A stretch of DNA of 64,000 bases from Alteromonas_E sp965248545 (GCA_965248545.1 OZ252110.1:3348001-3412000); one strand, 5' to 3'. Shown: positions 7,808 to 17,573, numbered from the stretch's first letter. The notes: generated from the letters alone by a model not told the origin. Made by a program: numbers and translations.

Positions 7808-8266
7808 TTATTCGCGATACAAATGTTCTTTCATTTCTTTCATTTCTTTCATTTCTTTCATTTCTTTCATGATCTTGATATCGGCGCAGTACTCTGCTGT
7901 AGGTCGAATGAGTAGGCGTGGAATGCCAATCGGATCACCTGACTCCATACAATAGCCATACGTACCATGCCTGATGCGTTCAAGTGATTGCTGGATTTTG
8001 GGCAATAGTTTTTGTTCTCTATCAACAATCCGCATTGATATGGCGCATTGCTCTTCCCACGTTGCTCGGTCGGTTTCATCGCCCAGTTCAATTGGTTGTG
8101 ACATTTGCTCCTTTGCCTGTCTGATACGATCTCGAGTAGAGTCGTGCAAATCAATTAGGCGTTGACGGAAGAAAGCCAATTGGTCATCGCTCATATACTC
8201 GGATTCAGGAGCATCAACGACTTCCTGTTCAGTGAGTAGCGGTTCGCTTTGTTCAGTGGATTGCAT
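7808..8266 (-). CDS. DksA/TraR-family protein with degenerate zinc finger
   Basis: 152 residues. The layout is that of DksA: an N-terminal helix, a coiled coil (about 30-95), then the zinc-finger region YGYCMESG...RPTAEYC. DksA binds the RNA polymerase secondary channel and, with ppGpp, adjusts rRNA and amino-acid promoters. Here only two of the four zinc cysteines remain: C106 and C127 are present, but the partner positions are S109 and I130. That resembles zinc-independent DksA2-type proteins. The C-terminus is unusual: five MKE triplets encoded by an exact 9-bp tandem repeat. It is probably a paralogue of a canonical dksA elsewhere. Confidence 0.82.
   Translation of the reverse strand: MQSTEQSEPLLTEQEVVDAPESEYMSDDQLAFFRQRLIDLHDSTRDRIRQAKEQMSQPIELGDETDRATWEEQCAISMRIVDREQKLLPKIQQSLERIRHGTYGYCMESGDPIGIPRLLIRPTAEYCADIKIMKEMKEMKEMKEMKEHLYRE
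7826..7870. repeat. Five exact 9-bp tandem repeats inside the DksA-like gene
   Basis: TTCTTTCAT is repeated five times without mismatch (7826-7834, 7835-7843, 7844-7852, 7853-7861, 7862-7870). On the coding (minus) strand it encodes (Met-Lys-Glu)x5. Because the unit is 9 bp, copy-number change keeps the frame and only lengthens or shortens a charged helical tail. Confidence 0.97.
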
Positions 8267-8415
8267 ACCTGTTACCTTGTGAATCAGTTCTACACTGCAT
8301 CAATCAAAGATGGGTAGAAATGTTATAACATAACAGTGTGTAATGGTAGTATAGGGGAGTTTCAAGGAAAAGGTTTTACAAAATTTGCGGAAGCAGCATA
8401 AAACCAGTGTCGCAG

Positions 8416-10071
8416 CTATTCCTCGTCGTCAGCAAGTCCGAGTTGCTCAATATAGGCATCGCGCTTGGCTTCTTGTGCTGGGCCGAGTTTAGCGCCTTGC
8501 AACAGGGCCTTGGCTTTAAGCGCTTCTTGTGTTTGTTCCGGGTTGAGCCGATCTGATTTTGAGATATTAGCCAGTACTTTAAACAAGCTCATTGCGACCT
8601 GCTTGTTTTGCGGAGACAGTTTAAGTGCCTGCTTTAGATTCTGAAAGGCAGGACCCATGCGATTTTCTTTGTAGTTTACCGCTGCCATTTCTTTTAATTC
8701 CTTGGCGGTAAAACTGATTTCGCGGCGCTCGATGGATTCCTGCTTGAGGTATTCATTGATGACATTACTGGAGAATGTATCGCCGGCGATTTGTTTGCCC
8801 ATGCGATCTAAAATAGCCAGTGACTTCTCTTTCTGTCCGAGCTCATGAAACGCTTTCATCTTGTCGAGGTTGTCTTCGAGTGACACATTGTCACTGGTCG
8901 ATACATGCTCTTCCATGATTTGCTCCGCAGACTTCTTGTCGTCGCGGACACACATGATCCGCGCTTTCAACACTGCGAGTTGTTCGTTGCTGATGGCCAT
9001 TGAGCCACGAGTCAACTTCAACTTCTCAATATCACGTTCAGCTTTTTGTAAGAAGGGTACCGCTTCTTCTGGGTTTAAGCTGGTCGCTAAATCGATACCC
9101 GAACGCACTACGTTTAGGGTTAATTCCGGCGAATCATGAATGGAGTTTTTGGCGTATTTCGCCATATTCTGAGTGGCTTGATATTGACCCATTTTATCGT
9201 GGTTAAGACGCGCTAGATCCCACAATTTTTTATTTCGGTTTATGTTGCGAGGAGCGAGTCGACTGGCCTCTTTCATTTGCTCGTAGGCTTCGGCATATTG
9301 TTCGTGGTCAATGTGATATTGCGCCAACAAATCATAGGCATTGAAACGAGTGTCATCTCGTTCAAGCATTTCCTCAATTAGAATATCAGCCTCATCCTTT
9401 TTATTTTGCTTTAACAAAGAACGCGCGAGCCCAATTGATATCCAGCCGTACTTGTACGAATCGAGTAACTTCGTGAAGTGTCGTTCAGCTTCCTCAAATT
9501 CGTGGATGCCAAAATAACAATCACCGATAATGCGTTGTATACGCGGGGTGAGGTCCTTAAGCGATGGATCTAATAGTTGACGTTCGGCATGGTAGATTGC
9601 TGCTGAATAATCTTGTGTGTCAAGACAATAGAGTAGTTTGTGCAGCTTCAAACGTATCGTCATCAGGTATTTGAGACGTTTTTCTACTTTGGCACGGTCG
9701 AGTGGTTTTACCCAGAAGTCATCCGGTTGTAATTCAATAATGCAGTTTACGAGCTCTGGGCTCGTTTCTGCGCTCAAAAATACGACCGTCGTTTCTTTGT
9801 GAATGTGGCCTTTAACTTTGAGTTCTTCATATAAGTGAAAGCCGTCTTTATCCGCACTCACGTCAAATGCGATCATGATGATATTAAACGTGGTATTTTC
9901 ACACAGTCTCAACGCGTAAAACGCGTTTTGCGCATTCTTTACATTGGTGATACCAACATCATTTAATGCGTTTTTGATACTGTCTTGGACCAAACTCTGG
10001 CCATCAATTATGAGTACGCTCAGCTCCTTTGGCGAGAGCGGCTGGGGTATTTTCTTCAATCCGAAACTCAA
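8416..10071 (-). CDS. Response regulator receiver + TPR-repeat protein (paralogue 1)
   Basis: 551 residues. Residues about 16-135 form a CheY-like receiver: phospho-acceptor D70, S100 in place of the usual Thr/Ser, and K122. The N-terminal acidic pair is reduced to D23 followed by Gly. From about 145 onward the protein is helical with TPR-like repeats (for example YHIDHEQYAEAYEQMKEASRLAP is one unit); there is no DNA-binding or enzymatic output domain. It is likely a phosphorylation-controlled protein-protein adaptor. The start is TTG with only a weak ribosome-binding site. A second protein of the same design is encoded at 44845-46572. Confidence 0.85.
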   Translation of the reverse strand: MSFGLKKIPQPLSPKELSVLIIDGQSLVQDSIKNALNDVGITNVKNAQNAFYALRLCENTTFNIIMIAFDVSADKDGFHLYEELKVKGHIHKETTVVFLSAETSPELVNCIIELQPDDFWVKPLDRAKVEKRLKYLMTIRLKLHKLLYCLDTQDYSAAIYHAERQLLDPSLKDLTPRIQRIIGDCYFGIHEFEEAERHFTKLLDSYKYGWISIGLARSLLKQNKKDEADILIEEMLERDDTRFNAYDLLAQYHIDHEQYAEAYEQMKEASRLAPRNINRNKKLWDLARLNHDKMGQYQATQNMAKYAKNSIHDSPELTLNVVRSGIDLATSLNPEEAVPFLQKAERDIEKLKLTRGSMAISNEQLAVLKARIMCVRDDKKSAEQIMEEHVSTSDNVSLEDNLDKMKAFHELGQKEKSLAILDRMGKQIAGDTFSSNVINEYLKQESIERREISFTAKELKEMAAVNYKENRMGPAFQNLKQALKLSPQNKQVAMSLFKVLANISKSDRLNPEQTQEALKAKALLQGAKLGPAQEAKRDAYIEQLGLADDEE

Positions 10072-10133
10072 TCTTCGTTATAGTTGTTTTGAAACGACAC
10101 TCGGAAGCGCGCTATTTTTTCCCTAACACTATG

Positions 10134-10162
10134 ATAATAGCGGTTGAAAAAGGATTCGACAA
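10134..10162 (-). promoter_or_regulatory. Sigma-70 promoter for the CheY-TPR gene
   Basis: On the minus strand, TTGTCG (10162-10157) and TATTAT (10139-10134) are separated by exactly 17 bases, about 62 bases before the TTG start at 10071. Confidence 0.55.
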
Positions 10163-10227
10163 TAGTTGTAGACCGAATGCGCAAAACCGTTTAATTTGAT
10201 GTTTAATTAAACAAAAAAGCGTTACTC

Positions 10228-11256
10228 ATGAACAAAGTCCTCAAGATTACTCTTTCCACTTTAGCGGGTTTATCATTACTGCAGTGTGCCACTGCTCAGG
10301 CGCACCAATCCCATTCAGTCGCTATCGCGATACACGGCGGAGCCGGAACAATCACCCGAGCTAACTTAACCGACGAACAAGACAAAGCCTATAGAGAAGC
10401 GTTGTCAGCAGCCTTGGATGCCGGTTATTCATTGCTGCAAAAAGGAGTACCCGGAGAGCAGGCTGTTGTTGCGGCGATTCAGCTAATGGAAGAATCTCCA
10501 TTGTTTAATGCCGGAGTCGGTTCGGTGTACACGTACGACGCCATTCACGAACTAGACGCTTCGATCATGCATGGCGCAGAACGCCAGGCTGGCGCGGTGG
10601 CAGGGGTTACTAACATCAAAAGTCCCATCGCAGCGGCAGTGGCTGTGTGGCAGCAATCACCGCATGTGATGTTGACCGGTAAAGGCGCAGAAACCTTTGC
10701 CAAACAACAAGGGTTAGCCTTAGTTGATAACAGCTACTTTAACACTGAGCGCAGACTTAAATCGCTACAGCGAGCTAAGGCGAAGCTCAGCGCTAATGTA
10801 TCTCAAGCTGATCTGATCGCCTCAGGTAGCGAGTACAAATTTGGCACGGTTGGTGTTGTAGTATTGGACAAAGCCGGGAATCTAGTTGCTGGCACGTCAA
10901 CTGGCGGCATGACAGCCAAGCGTTATGGTCGAGTAGGGGACTCACCCATTATTGGTGCCGGTACCTTTGCCGATAACAATAGTTGTGCGGTGTCTGCGAC
11001 CGGTCATGGCGAGTATTTCATTCGCTATAACGTAGCCGCGGATATCTGTGCGCGTATGGAGTATCAAGGCATCAGTTTAAAAGACGCCGCTGACACCGTG
11101 GTCAATAAAGTGCTGAAGGATGCTGGTGGTGAAGGTGGTGTGGTTGCGGTAGATAAATACGGTAATGTTGCAATGCCATTTAATTCTGAAGGCATGTATC
11201 GAGCGAGTATTGATGCGATCGGGACGAAAGTTATCGCAATTTATCGCGAACAATAA
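10228..11256 (+). CDS. Periplasmic isoaspartyl peptidase/L-asparaginase (Ntn hydrolase)
   Basis: 342 residues with an N-terminal signal peptide (cleavage about residue 25, after AQAHQ). AIHGGAGTI near the start and FGTVGVV are family marks. The enzyme autocleaves before T207, which becomes the N-terminal nucleophile, giving alpha and beta chains. GTSTGGMT and GAGTFADN match the substrate-binding loops. It hydrolyses isoaspartyl dipeptides and/or asparagine, probably for peptide scavenging. No clear Shine-Dalgarno sequence is seen. A perfect 12-bp palindrome, GTTTAATTAAAC (10201-10212), lies 16 bases before the ATG. Confidence 0.93.
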   Translation: MNKVLKITLSTLAGLSLLQCATAQAHQSHSVAIAIHGGAGTITRANLTDEQDKAYREALSAALDAGYSLLQKGVPGEQAVVAAIQLMEESPLFNAGVGSVYTYDAIHELDASIMHGAERQAGAVAGVTNIKSPIAAAVAVWQQSPHVMLTGKGAETFAKQQGLALVDNSYFNTERRLKSLQRAKAKLSANVSQADLIASGSEYKFGTVGVVVLDKAGNLVAGTSTGGMTAKRYGRVGDSPIIGAGTFADNNSCAVSATGHGEYFIRYNVAADICARMEYQGISLKDAADTVVNKVLKDAGGEGGVVAVDKYGNVAMPFNSEGMYRASIDAIGTKVIAIYREQ

Positions 11257-11385
11257 CAACAGCAAATAATTGCTTTGAAAACTAGTGGTTTAAATAATTT
11301 CCATCTACGCTTATGTTGGTAGTAGCAGAAACCGCAAGGCTTCTGACGAATAACAATAAAGCTGTAAATTGGAGTAGGAGTGACA

Positions 11386-11808
11386 ATGGAATCTCTATTG
11401 GTTTCAGATTACATGAATCATCGGCCAGTGAAACTGCGTGTCGACATGCCCATTGCCGAAGCAGTTGAGCAATTACTGGGCAGCAAACAGTTTGGAGGGC
11501 CGGTAACCGACGCTTCAAATAAGGTTGTCGGCTTTTTGTCTGAGCAAGATTGTTTAAGCAAAATGATCACCTCGAGTTATTACCGTGAGCAGGTATGCCG
11601 CGTACAAGACGTGATGCACAACGATGTGCTAACGGTGAAACCCTATTCAACAGTATTGGAACTTGCGCAACTGATGCTCCAGGCTAAACCCAAAATTTAC
11701 CCGGTGGTCGACGATGATGGTTTTTTGCTGGGTTCAATAAATAGAACCGAAGTGTTAAATGCTATCGATGTGCATTTACGCGACGGATATAAGCACGAAG
11801 CCGTTTAA
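11386..11808 (+). CDS. CBS-domain pair protein
   Basis: 140 residues forming one Bateman module of two CBS motifs (about 5-60 and 75-132), with no other domain. Such proteins bind adenine nucleotides and act as energy sensors or regulatory partners. ATG 11386 is preferred because AGGAG ends 5 bases before it; the frame could also open at GTG 11380. It is a single gene between the asparaginase and hrpA. Confidence 0.88.
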   Translation: MESLLVSDYMNHRPVKLRVDMPIAEAVEQLLGSKQFGGPVTDASNKVVGFLSEQDCLSKMITSSYYREQVCRVQDVMHNDVLTVKPYSTVLELAQLMLQAKPKIYPVVDDDGFLLGSINRTEVLNAIDVHLRDGYKHEAV

Positions 11809-11874
11809 ACCAGTAGCAATTTTTCGCTCGTTCTTCTAGGATCGCGCACCTGACGAGAAACCTGCAGGTGCCGA

Positions 11875-14800
11875 TTGAATTCTCCACACGCTAAAACGTC
11901 CGAAACGCCAAGCGCTTCTAATGCTGAACAACACCAATTGCTGTCGGTAAAACAAGCCACCGCATTATTGGAGCGGACGCAATTGTGTGATACCCATCGG
12001 CTTCGGCGGCGTATACAGCAACTCCAGCAGCACCAAGAGTTTGATGCCAAACCTGAGGCGTTGGCTGCCAACGAGCAATGGCGCAAATTATGCGCACAAT
12101 TGAGTCAGTCAGTAGCCGTTGTGCAACAGCGCGAGGACAATCGTCCTGAAATTGACTACCCAGATTTACCGGTGAGTCGCGAGAAAGACGCGATCCAAAC
12201 CGCAATTGCAGAAAACCAAGTGGTTATTCTTGCGGGTGAGACTGGCTCGGGCAAAACAACTCAAATACCGAAAATGTGTTTAGAGCTTGGCTTAGGAACT
12301 CGCGGTAAAATCGCGCATACTCAACCACGCCGTTTGGCGGCGAGAAGTGTTGCGAGCAGAATAGCAGAGGAACTTAACACACCGCTTGGTGAATATGTCG
12401 GCTTCAAAATCCGATTTAGTGACAATGTCAGTGATTCAACTTACATAAAGTTAATGACCGACGGCATGCTGCTAGCGGAGATGCAAAACGATCGGTATTT
12501 GAATCAGTACGATACGATCATTATCGATGAAGCGCATGAACGCAGCCTAAACATCGACTTTTTATTGGGTTACCTCAAACAGTTACTACCTAAGCGTCCT
12601 GACCTTAAGGTCATTATTACCTCGGCTACCATTGATCCTGAACGCTTTTCAAAACATTTCAGTAACGCACCTATTTTGGAAGTGAGCGGTCGAACCTACC
12701 CGGTTGAGATTCGTTATCACGATACCGCTGAGAGCGATACGGATATGTTGGACAATATCGTCTTAGCTGTTGATGAGCTAATGCGTGAACCGCCGGGGGA
12801 TATTCTTATTTTCCTCAGTGGTGAGCGTGATATTCGCGATGCGCAAGATGTGTTAGCGCGGCAACACTATCGCAATACTGAAATCTTACCGCTATTCGCC
12901 CGTCTCAGTGCCAGTGAGCAAAATAGAATATTTCAGTCTCATAGTGGGCGACGGATCGTATTGGCCACTAACGTCGCCGAGACTTCATTGACGGTGCCCG
13001 GTATCAAGTATGTCATTGATCCCGGTATGGCGCGCATATCGCGCTATAGTGCTCGTAGTAAGGTACAGCGCTTACCGATTGAGCCGATTTCTCAAGCGTC
13101 GGCTAATCAGCGTTCTGGCCGATGCGGGCGTACGTCAGATGGTATCTGTATCCGGCTGTATTCAGAGGACGATTACCTTAGCCGTCCAGAGTTTACCGAT
13201 CCGGAAATTCTGCGCACCAATCTCGCGTCTGTTATTTTGCAAATGTTATCACTGGGTTTGGGAGATATCGGTCAATTTCCCTTTGTACAGCCGCCTGACA
13301 ATCGCAACATCAAAGATGGGTTCACACTGCTTGAAGAGCTTCAAGCGATTCGCAAACAAGGTCGCAATACGCGCTTAAGTACAATTGGTAAGCGTATATC
13401 GCGCTTTCCAATCGACCCGCGATACGCACGCATGGTGATCGCGGCAGGGGATTTTGATGCCGTCAGCGAAGTGATGGTAATTGCCGCCGGATTGTCGATT
13501 CAAGACCCACGTGAGCGCCCGCAAGACAAACGCCAGAAAGCGGATGAAGCACACCGACAATTCGCCGATGAGATGTCCGATTTTGTCGCCTTGTTAAATG
13601 TCTGGAATACGTTTAAGCAACAACAACGCGAACTATCCGGCAATCAATTGCGCAAGTGGTGTAAGGCAAATTTTTTAAATTATCTGCGCATGCGTGAATG
13701 GCAAGATATCGTCAGTCAAATCAAACATTCGCTGGTTGAAAATGAGCTCCGGATCAACTCTCAGCCAGCAGACTATGACGCAATTCATCGCAGTATTGCG
13801 TGCGGTTTGTTATCCCACATTGGCCAACTGGATAAAAATCGAGTGTACAAAGGGGCTCGCAATGCCCAGTTTATGATTTTCCCAGGCTCTGGAATCGCCA
13901 ATAAGTCGCCCAAATGGGTAATGGCCGCAGAGCTTGTGGAAACATCGAAGTTGTTCGCACGCGTGGCGGCTCGCATTCAACCCGACTGGTTAGAGCCATT
14001 AGCGCCGCATTTGGTTAAATCGAGTTACAGCGAACCCGCGTGGTCGAAAAAACGCGGTGCCGTAATGGCCTACGAGCGGGTTTCATTGTACGGATTACCC
14101 ATCGTTGCTAAGCGTCCAGTGAACTACAGTACGATCGATATTCCACTGTGCCATGAATTGTTCATCCGCGAAGGCTTGGTCAATGGTTTAACTCAACTGA
14201 ACTACGCTTTTTTGCGCAACAATCAGTCGCTCGTTGAGGATATTGACCAACTTGAGCAAAAGACCCGTCGCCGAGACTTAATGGTCAGTGAAGACGAGCT
14301 CGTAGATTTTTATCAAATTCGTATTCCAGAACATATCGTCAGTGAAGCGAGTTTCAAAAAATGGTTTAAGACACAAAACGAGGAGCAGCGCAAAGGGTTA
14401 GTTTTTAGTCGTGATGATGTGGTTCGGCATGATGCCAACGATCAAGCTGCTCAGTTCCCTGACGTGTGGCGACAGGGCGACGTATTATTGCCGCTCGCCT
14501 ATCAGTTTGAGCCTACGGCTGAAGATGATGGGGTGAGCCTGATCATTCCACTGCCACTGTTAAATCAAATTAAAAACATCGGTTTTGATTGGCTTGTGCC
14601 GGGGCTTCAACATGAGTTGGTTGTGGCGATGATAAAATCACTACCGAAACGCATTCGACGTCAGTTTGTACCGGCACCAGATTATGCGTCCGCTGTGTTA
14701 GCTGCCATTGCAGAGAAGGGCACAGATAACGAGACGCCTTTGGTGCAAGCACTCAGTGAGCAACTGTTGCGTATGACCGGCGAACGAGTAGAGCCTGAAG

Positions 14801-15837
14801 AATGGGACAATGCAAGTTTGCCGGCACATTTGCGCATGCATTTTCGCGTTGTCGACGCCAACAATAAAAGCATTGCATTTGGCGACGATCTCATTGGCCT
14901 ACAGCGAAAATTGCAAGGCGAAGTCCAAGAAACACTGAATCAGGCCGCTACGCCGGAGTTTGAACGCACTGGTTTAACAGATTGGGATTTTGAGGCCTTA
15001 CCCGAGCAGTTCACGCGTAAAACCGGGCAGTTTGAGGTACAAGCTTATCCAGGTTTGGTTGCAGACAAAGAGAGCGTTGATATTCGCCTGTTTGATTCAC
15101 AACAAGATGCTGATGTTGCCCATCGCAACGGGGTGTTGCGCTTGGTTAAACTGCGAATTCCGTCACCGTTAAAACACCTGCAACAGAAGCTGCCAAACAA
15201 AGCGAAGTTAGGTTTATATTTTAACCCTTTCGGGTCGGTCGCGGCGCTGATTGATGACTGTGTGGATGCCGCATTGGATGCGATGGCTCAGGCGCTATTT
15301 GGGGGATACCAACCGATCCGTGAACAGCAGCAATTTAATCAACTGTGTGAGCACGCAAGAGCCAACATCAATGACGATGTGTTCGCAATTGCCATGCAAC
15401 TTGAGAGTGGCTTGGTAACCGCGGCGCAAATCCAAAAACAATTAAAAGGCAAGGTCGATTTTACGCTTGTTCATGCGCTGTCAGATGTCAAAGCGCATTT
15501 AGGGACGTTGGTATTTGCTGGGTTTGTCAGCGATTATGGTGTTGCGAGACTGAAAGATTGGCAACGCTACGTCACAGGCCTTGCTAATCGACTGGAAAAA
15601 CTCAAAATCGACGTTAATCGCGATCGCATGCATATGTTAACGCTGCAAAAAGTAACCGACCAGTATCATAAAGTTCTCGATGTACATCAACGACAGCGGA
15701 ACGTCACCGCCGAATTGCTCGAGACGCGCTGGATGATAGAAGAATTGCGAGTATCACTATTTGCTCAGCAGCTCGGCACAAAAGTCCCAATTTCAGCAAA
15801 ACGGATTGAAAACCACTTACGCAGCTTTACGAGTTAG
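11875..15837 (+). CDS. hrpA: ATP-dependent RNA helicase HrpA
   Basis: 1320 residues (E. coli 1300), the largest gene here. DEAH-box helicase: Walker A GETGSGKT at 121-128, DEAH at 218-221, SAT motif (TSATIDPERF), and motif VI region QRSGRCGR. Helicase-associated and OB-fold regions follow, then the long HrpA-specific C-terminal half (from about 700). Family members act on mRNA and help rescue stalled ribosomes. The best start is TTG 11875 with AGG 4-6 bases upstream; there is no ATG near the conserved N-terminus. Confidence 0.97.
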   Translation: MNSPHAKTSETPSASNAEQHQLLSVKQATALLERTQLCDTHRLRRRIQQLQQHQEFDAKPEALAANEQWRKLCAQLSQSVAVVQQREDNRPEIDYPDLPVSREKDAIQTAIAENQVVILAGETGSGKTTQIPKMCLELGLGTRGKIAHTQPRRLAARSVASRIAEELNTPLGEYVGFKIRFSDNVSDSTYIKLMTDGMLLAEMQNDRYLNQYDTIIIDEAHERSLNIDFLLGYLKQLLPKRPDLKVIITSATIDPERFSKHFSNAPILEVSGRTYPVEIRYHDTAESDTDMLDNIVLAVDELMREPPGDILIFLSGERDIRDAQDVLARQHYRNTEILPLFARLSASEQNRIFQSHSGRRIVLATNVAETSLTVPGIKYVIDPGMARISRYSARSKVQRLPIEPISQASANQRSGRCGRTSDGICIRLYSEDDYLSRPEFTDPEILRTNLASVILQMLSLGLGDIGQFPFVQPPDNRNIKDGFTLLEELQAIRKQGRNTRLSTIGKRISRFPIDPRYARMVIAAGDFDAVSEVMVIAAGLSIQDPRERPQDKRQKADEAHRQFADEMSDFVALLNVWNTFKQQQRELSGNQLRKWCKANFLNYLRMREWQDIVSQIKHSLVENELRINSQPADYDAIHRSIACGLLSHIGQLDKNRVYKGARNAQFMIFPGSGIANKSPKWVMAAELVETSKLFARVAARIQPDWLEPLAPHLVKSSYSEPAWSKKRGAVMAYERVSLYGLPIVAKRPVNYSTIDIPLCHELFIREGLVNGLTQLNYAFLRNNQSLVEDIDQLEQKTRRRDLMVSEDELVDFYQIRIPEHIVSEASFKKWFKTQNEEQRKGLVFSRDDVVRHDANDQAAQFPDVWRQGDVLLPLAYQFEPTAEDDGVSLIIPLPLLNQIKNIGFDWLVPGLQHELVVAMIKSLPKRIRRQFVPAPDYASAVLAAIAEKGTDNETPLVQALSEQLLRMTGERVEPEEWDNASLPAHLRMHFRVVDANNKSIAFGDDLIGLQRKLQGEVQETLNQAATPEFERTGLTDWDFEALPEQFTRKTGQFEVQAYPGLVADKESVDIRLFDSQQDADVAHRNGVLRLVKLRIPSPLKHLQQKLPNKAKLGLYFNPFGSVAALIDDCVDAALDAMAQALFGGYQPIREQQQFNQLCEHARANINDDVFAIAMQLESGLVTAAQIQKQLKGKVDFTLVHALSDVKAHLGTLVFAGFVSDYGVARLKDWQRYVTGLANRLEKLKIDVNRDRMHMLTLQKVTDQYHKVLDVHQRQRNVTAELLETRWMIEELRVSLFAQQLGTKVPISAKRIENHLRSFTS

Positions 15838-15981
15838 CGGGCAGTTTATTGTTCATTTGATGGACAGTCTGTTTATCATTGACATTGTGTAAATAGCACC
15901 CTATAACTTGAAGTGATATTTCAATCATTAATGAGTGAGCAGTGCGGGACAAGCATTGCCACTTTGTCAGGAGATGCAGTA

Positions 15982-16284
15982 ATGCTGGGATATGATGACA
16001 AGCGCAATTTTTTCCGAATGATGGTCAACTCACCCTGCGATCTAGTGATCAATGACGATGAATCAAGCCGGACGATTCAAGCCATTTGTCGCGACATCAG
16101 TGCGACAGGAATGTCGTTGGAAGTAGGGGAAACGTCGGTCGAAATCGGTACCACGGTTTCGGTTTCAATCGAGTCAACCAGCAGTCAAATCCCATCGCTC
16201 TCAGCGACAGCAAAAGTGGTTAGGTGTGAACCTGAAGGTGAATCTAGCTGCATTGTTGGCGTAGAAATTACTGAAATGAAGTAA
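15982..16284 (+). CDS. PilZ-domain c-di-GMP receptor, single domain
   Basis: 100 residues, essentially one PilZ domain. Both c-di-GMP-binding motifs are intact: RxxxR (R8-R12, RNFFR) and DxSxxG (D38, S40, G43). The frame is open back to 15913, but ATG 15982 has AGGAG 8 bases upstream and gives a normal PilZ start. It is probably a small adaptor relaying c-di-GMP levels. It lies downstream of hrpA and is convergent with rlmI. Confidence 0.88.
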   Translation: MLGYDDKRNFFRMMVNSPCDLVINDDESSRTIQAICRDISATGMSLEVGETSVEIGTTVSVSIESTSSQIPSLSATAKVVRCEPEGESSCIVGVEITEMK

Positions 16285-16319
16285 CCGCGTTTAAGCGGTC
16301 ACATTCGATTGAGTGCCAG

Positions 16320-17507
16320 TTAAAACACCTGGCACAGAAACCCTTTCAAGTAGTATCCCTCTGGATAATTGCCCGATGTCGCGTGGTCAGGCGCTTGTGA
16401 CAAGCGGTGTAGTATTTTTATCTCACGGCCGGCGTCGAGTGCTGCGTCAGCTACTATTTTCTGAAATAAGTCAGCAGGCATTAGTCCTGAACAGCTATAG
16501 GTTGCCAAAAAACCGCCTTTTCGAACGGCGTGGATGCCGTATAAGTTGATGTCTTTGTAGCCGCGAGAGGCTCGTTTTAAAGACGCCTTGCTGTCGACAA
16601 ACTTAGGCGGGTCCAGAATCACTAAGTCAAACTGCCGCTGTTGCTCTTTATATTGCCTGAGTAGTTCAAACACGTCAGCCTGAACACATTCACACTTTCC
16701 GGTATCGAGCTCATTGATTGCAATATTGCGTTGCGCGGTGTCCAAGGCATTTTGTGATACGTCGACATTGGTGACTTTTGACGCACCTTGTGAGAGTGCA
16801 TAAGCGCCAAATGTACCCGTGTAGCTAAAACAATTTAGTATTTCATTGTCATGTGCGTATTGTGCGGTAATCCGCCGATTATCGCGTTGATCTAGGTAGA
16901 AACCGGTTTTGTGACCGTTGACCAAATCAACAATTATTTTCACACCATTTTCAGTGATAATCACTTCTTTGGGTAAATCGCCGGCGAGTGTCTCAACCCT
17001 TTGCTCCAAGCCTTCTTTTTCGCGCACGGCGACATCACTGCGTTCATGAATGATGGCATCTGGATAAAAGCGTTTAACCGCCCATATAATTTTGTCGCGT
17101 TGTTTTTCTGCTCCAGCAGACAACAGCTGTAATACAACCACGTTGCCATAAACATCTATCGTTACGCCGGGCAATCCGTCTGACTCGCCAGCGATCAATC
17201 GATAGGCATCGGTTTGGGCGCCATCAATAACGGATTGGCGTTGAAGTTTGGCTTGCTCTATACGCCGGCAAAAAAAGGCGTTGTCGACACTTTCATTGCG
17301 ATCAAACGTCCATACCCGAGCACGAATTTGTGAATGCGGAGAATATGCGGCGCGCGCTAGCCACTTACCGGAAGCGGAAACGATATCGATGGTATCGCCC
17401 AGCTGGCAGCGTCCTTTTATTTTCGCCACCGCGCCAGCAAACACCCAAGGGTGGCGGCGAAGCAAGGACTTTTCGCGTTCTTTTTCAAGTACAATAGTTG
17501 CAGACAT
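16320..17507 (-). CDS. rlmI: 23S rRNA m5C1962 methyltransferase RlmI
   Basis: 395 residues; very close to E. coli RlmI throughout. An N-terminal PUA domain (about 1-75, including REKSLLRRHPWVF) is followed by a linker with YRLIAGESDGLPG and a Rossmann SAM-methyltransferase domain (ILNCFSYTGTFG, DPPKF). The catalytic Cys region is YSCSGLM near the C-terminus. It modifies C1962 of 23S rRNA. It is convergent with the PilZ gene and divergent from the quinone oxidoreductase gene. Confidence 0.96.
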   Translation of the reverse strand: MSATIVLEKEREKSLLRRHPWVFAGAVAKIKGRCQLGDTIDIVSASGKWLARAAYSPHSQIRARVWTFDRNESVDNAFFCRRIEQAKLQRQSVIDGAQTDAYRLIAGESDGLPGVTIDVYGNVVVLQLLSAGAEKQRDKIIWAVKRFYPDAIIHERSDVAVREKEGLEQRVETLAGDLPKEVIITENGVKIIVDLVNGHKTGFYLDQRDNRRITAQYAHDNEILNCFSYTGTFGAYALSQGASKVTNVDVSQNALDTAQRNIAINELDTGKCECVQADVFELLRQYKEQQRQFDLVILDPPKFVDSKASLKRASRGYKDINLYGIHAVRKGGFLATYSCSGLMPADLFQKIVADAALDAGREIKILHRLSQAPDHATSGNYPEGYYLKGFLCQVF

Positions 17508-17573
17508 GCGCTCGTCTTTCAGATAAAAAAGAGCATTATACCTGAGATTTTAACAACGCCGCGGAGAACTTGA

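Noticed and set aside
10201..10212. GTTTAATTAAAC palindrome upstream of the asparaginase as an operator.
   Set aside because: An AT-rich 12-bp palindrome is expected by chance in such leaders; no matching known site.
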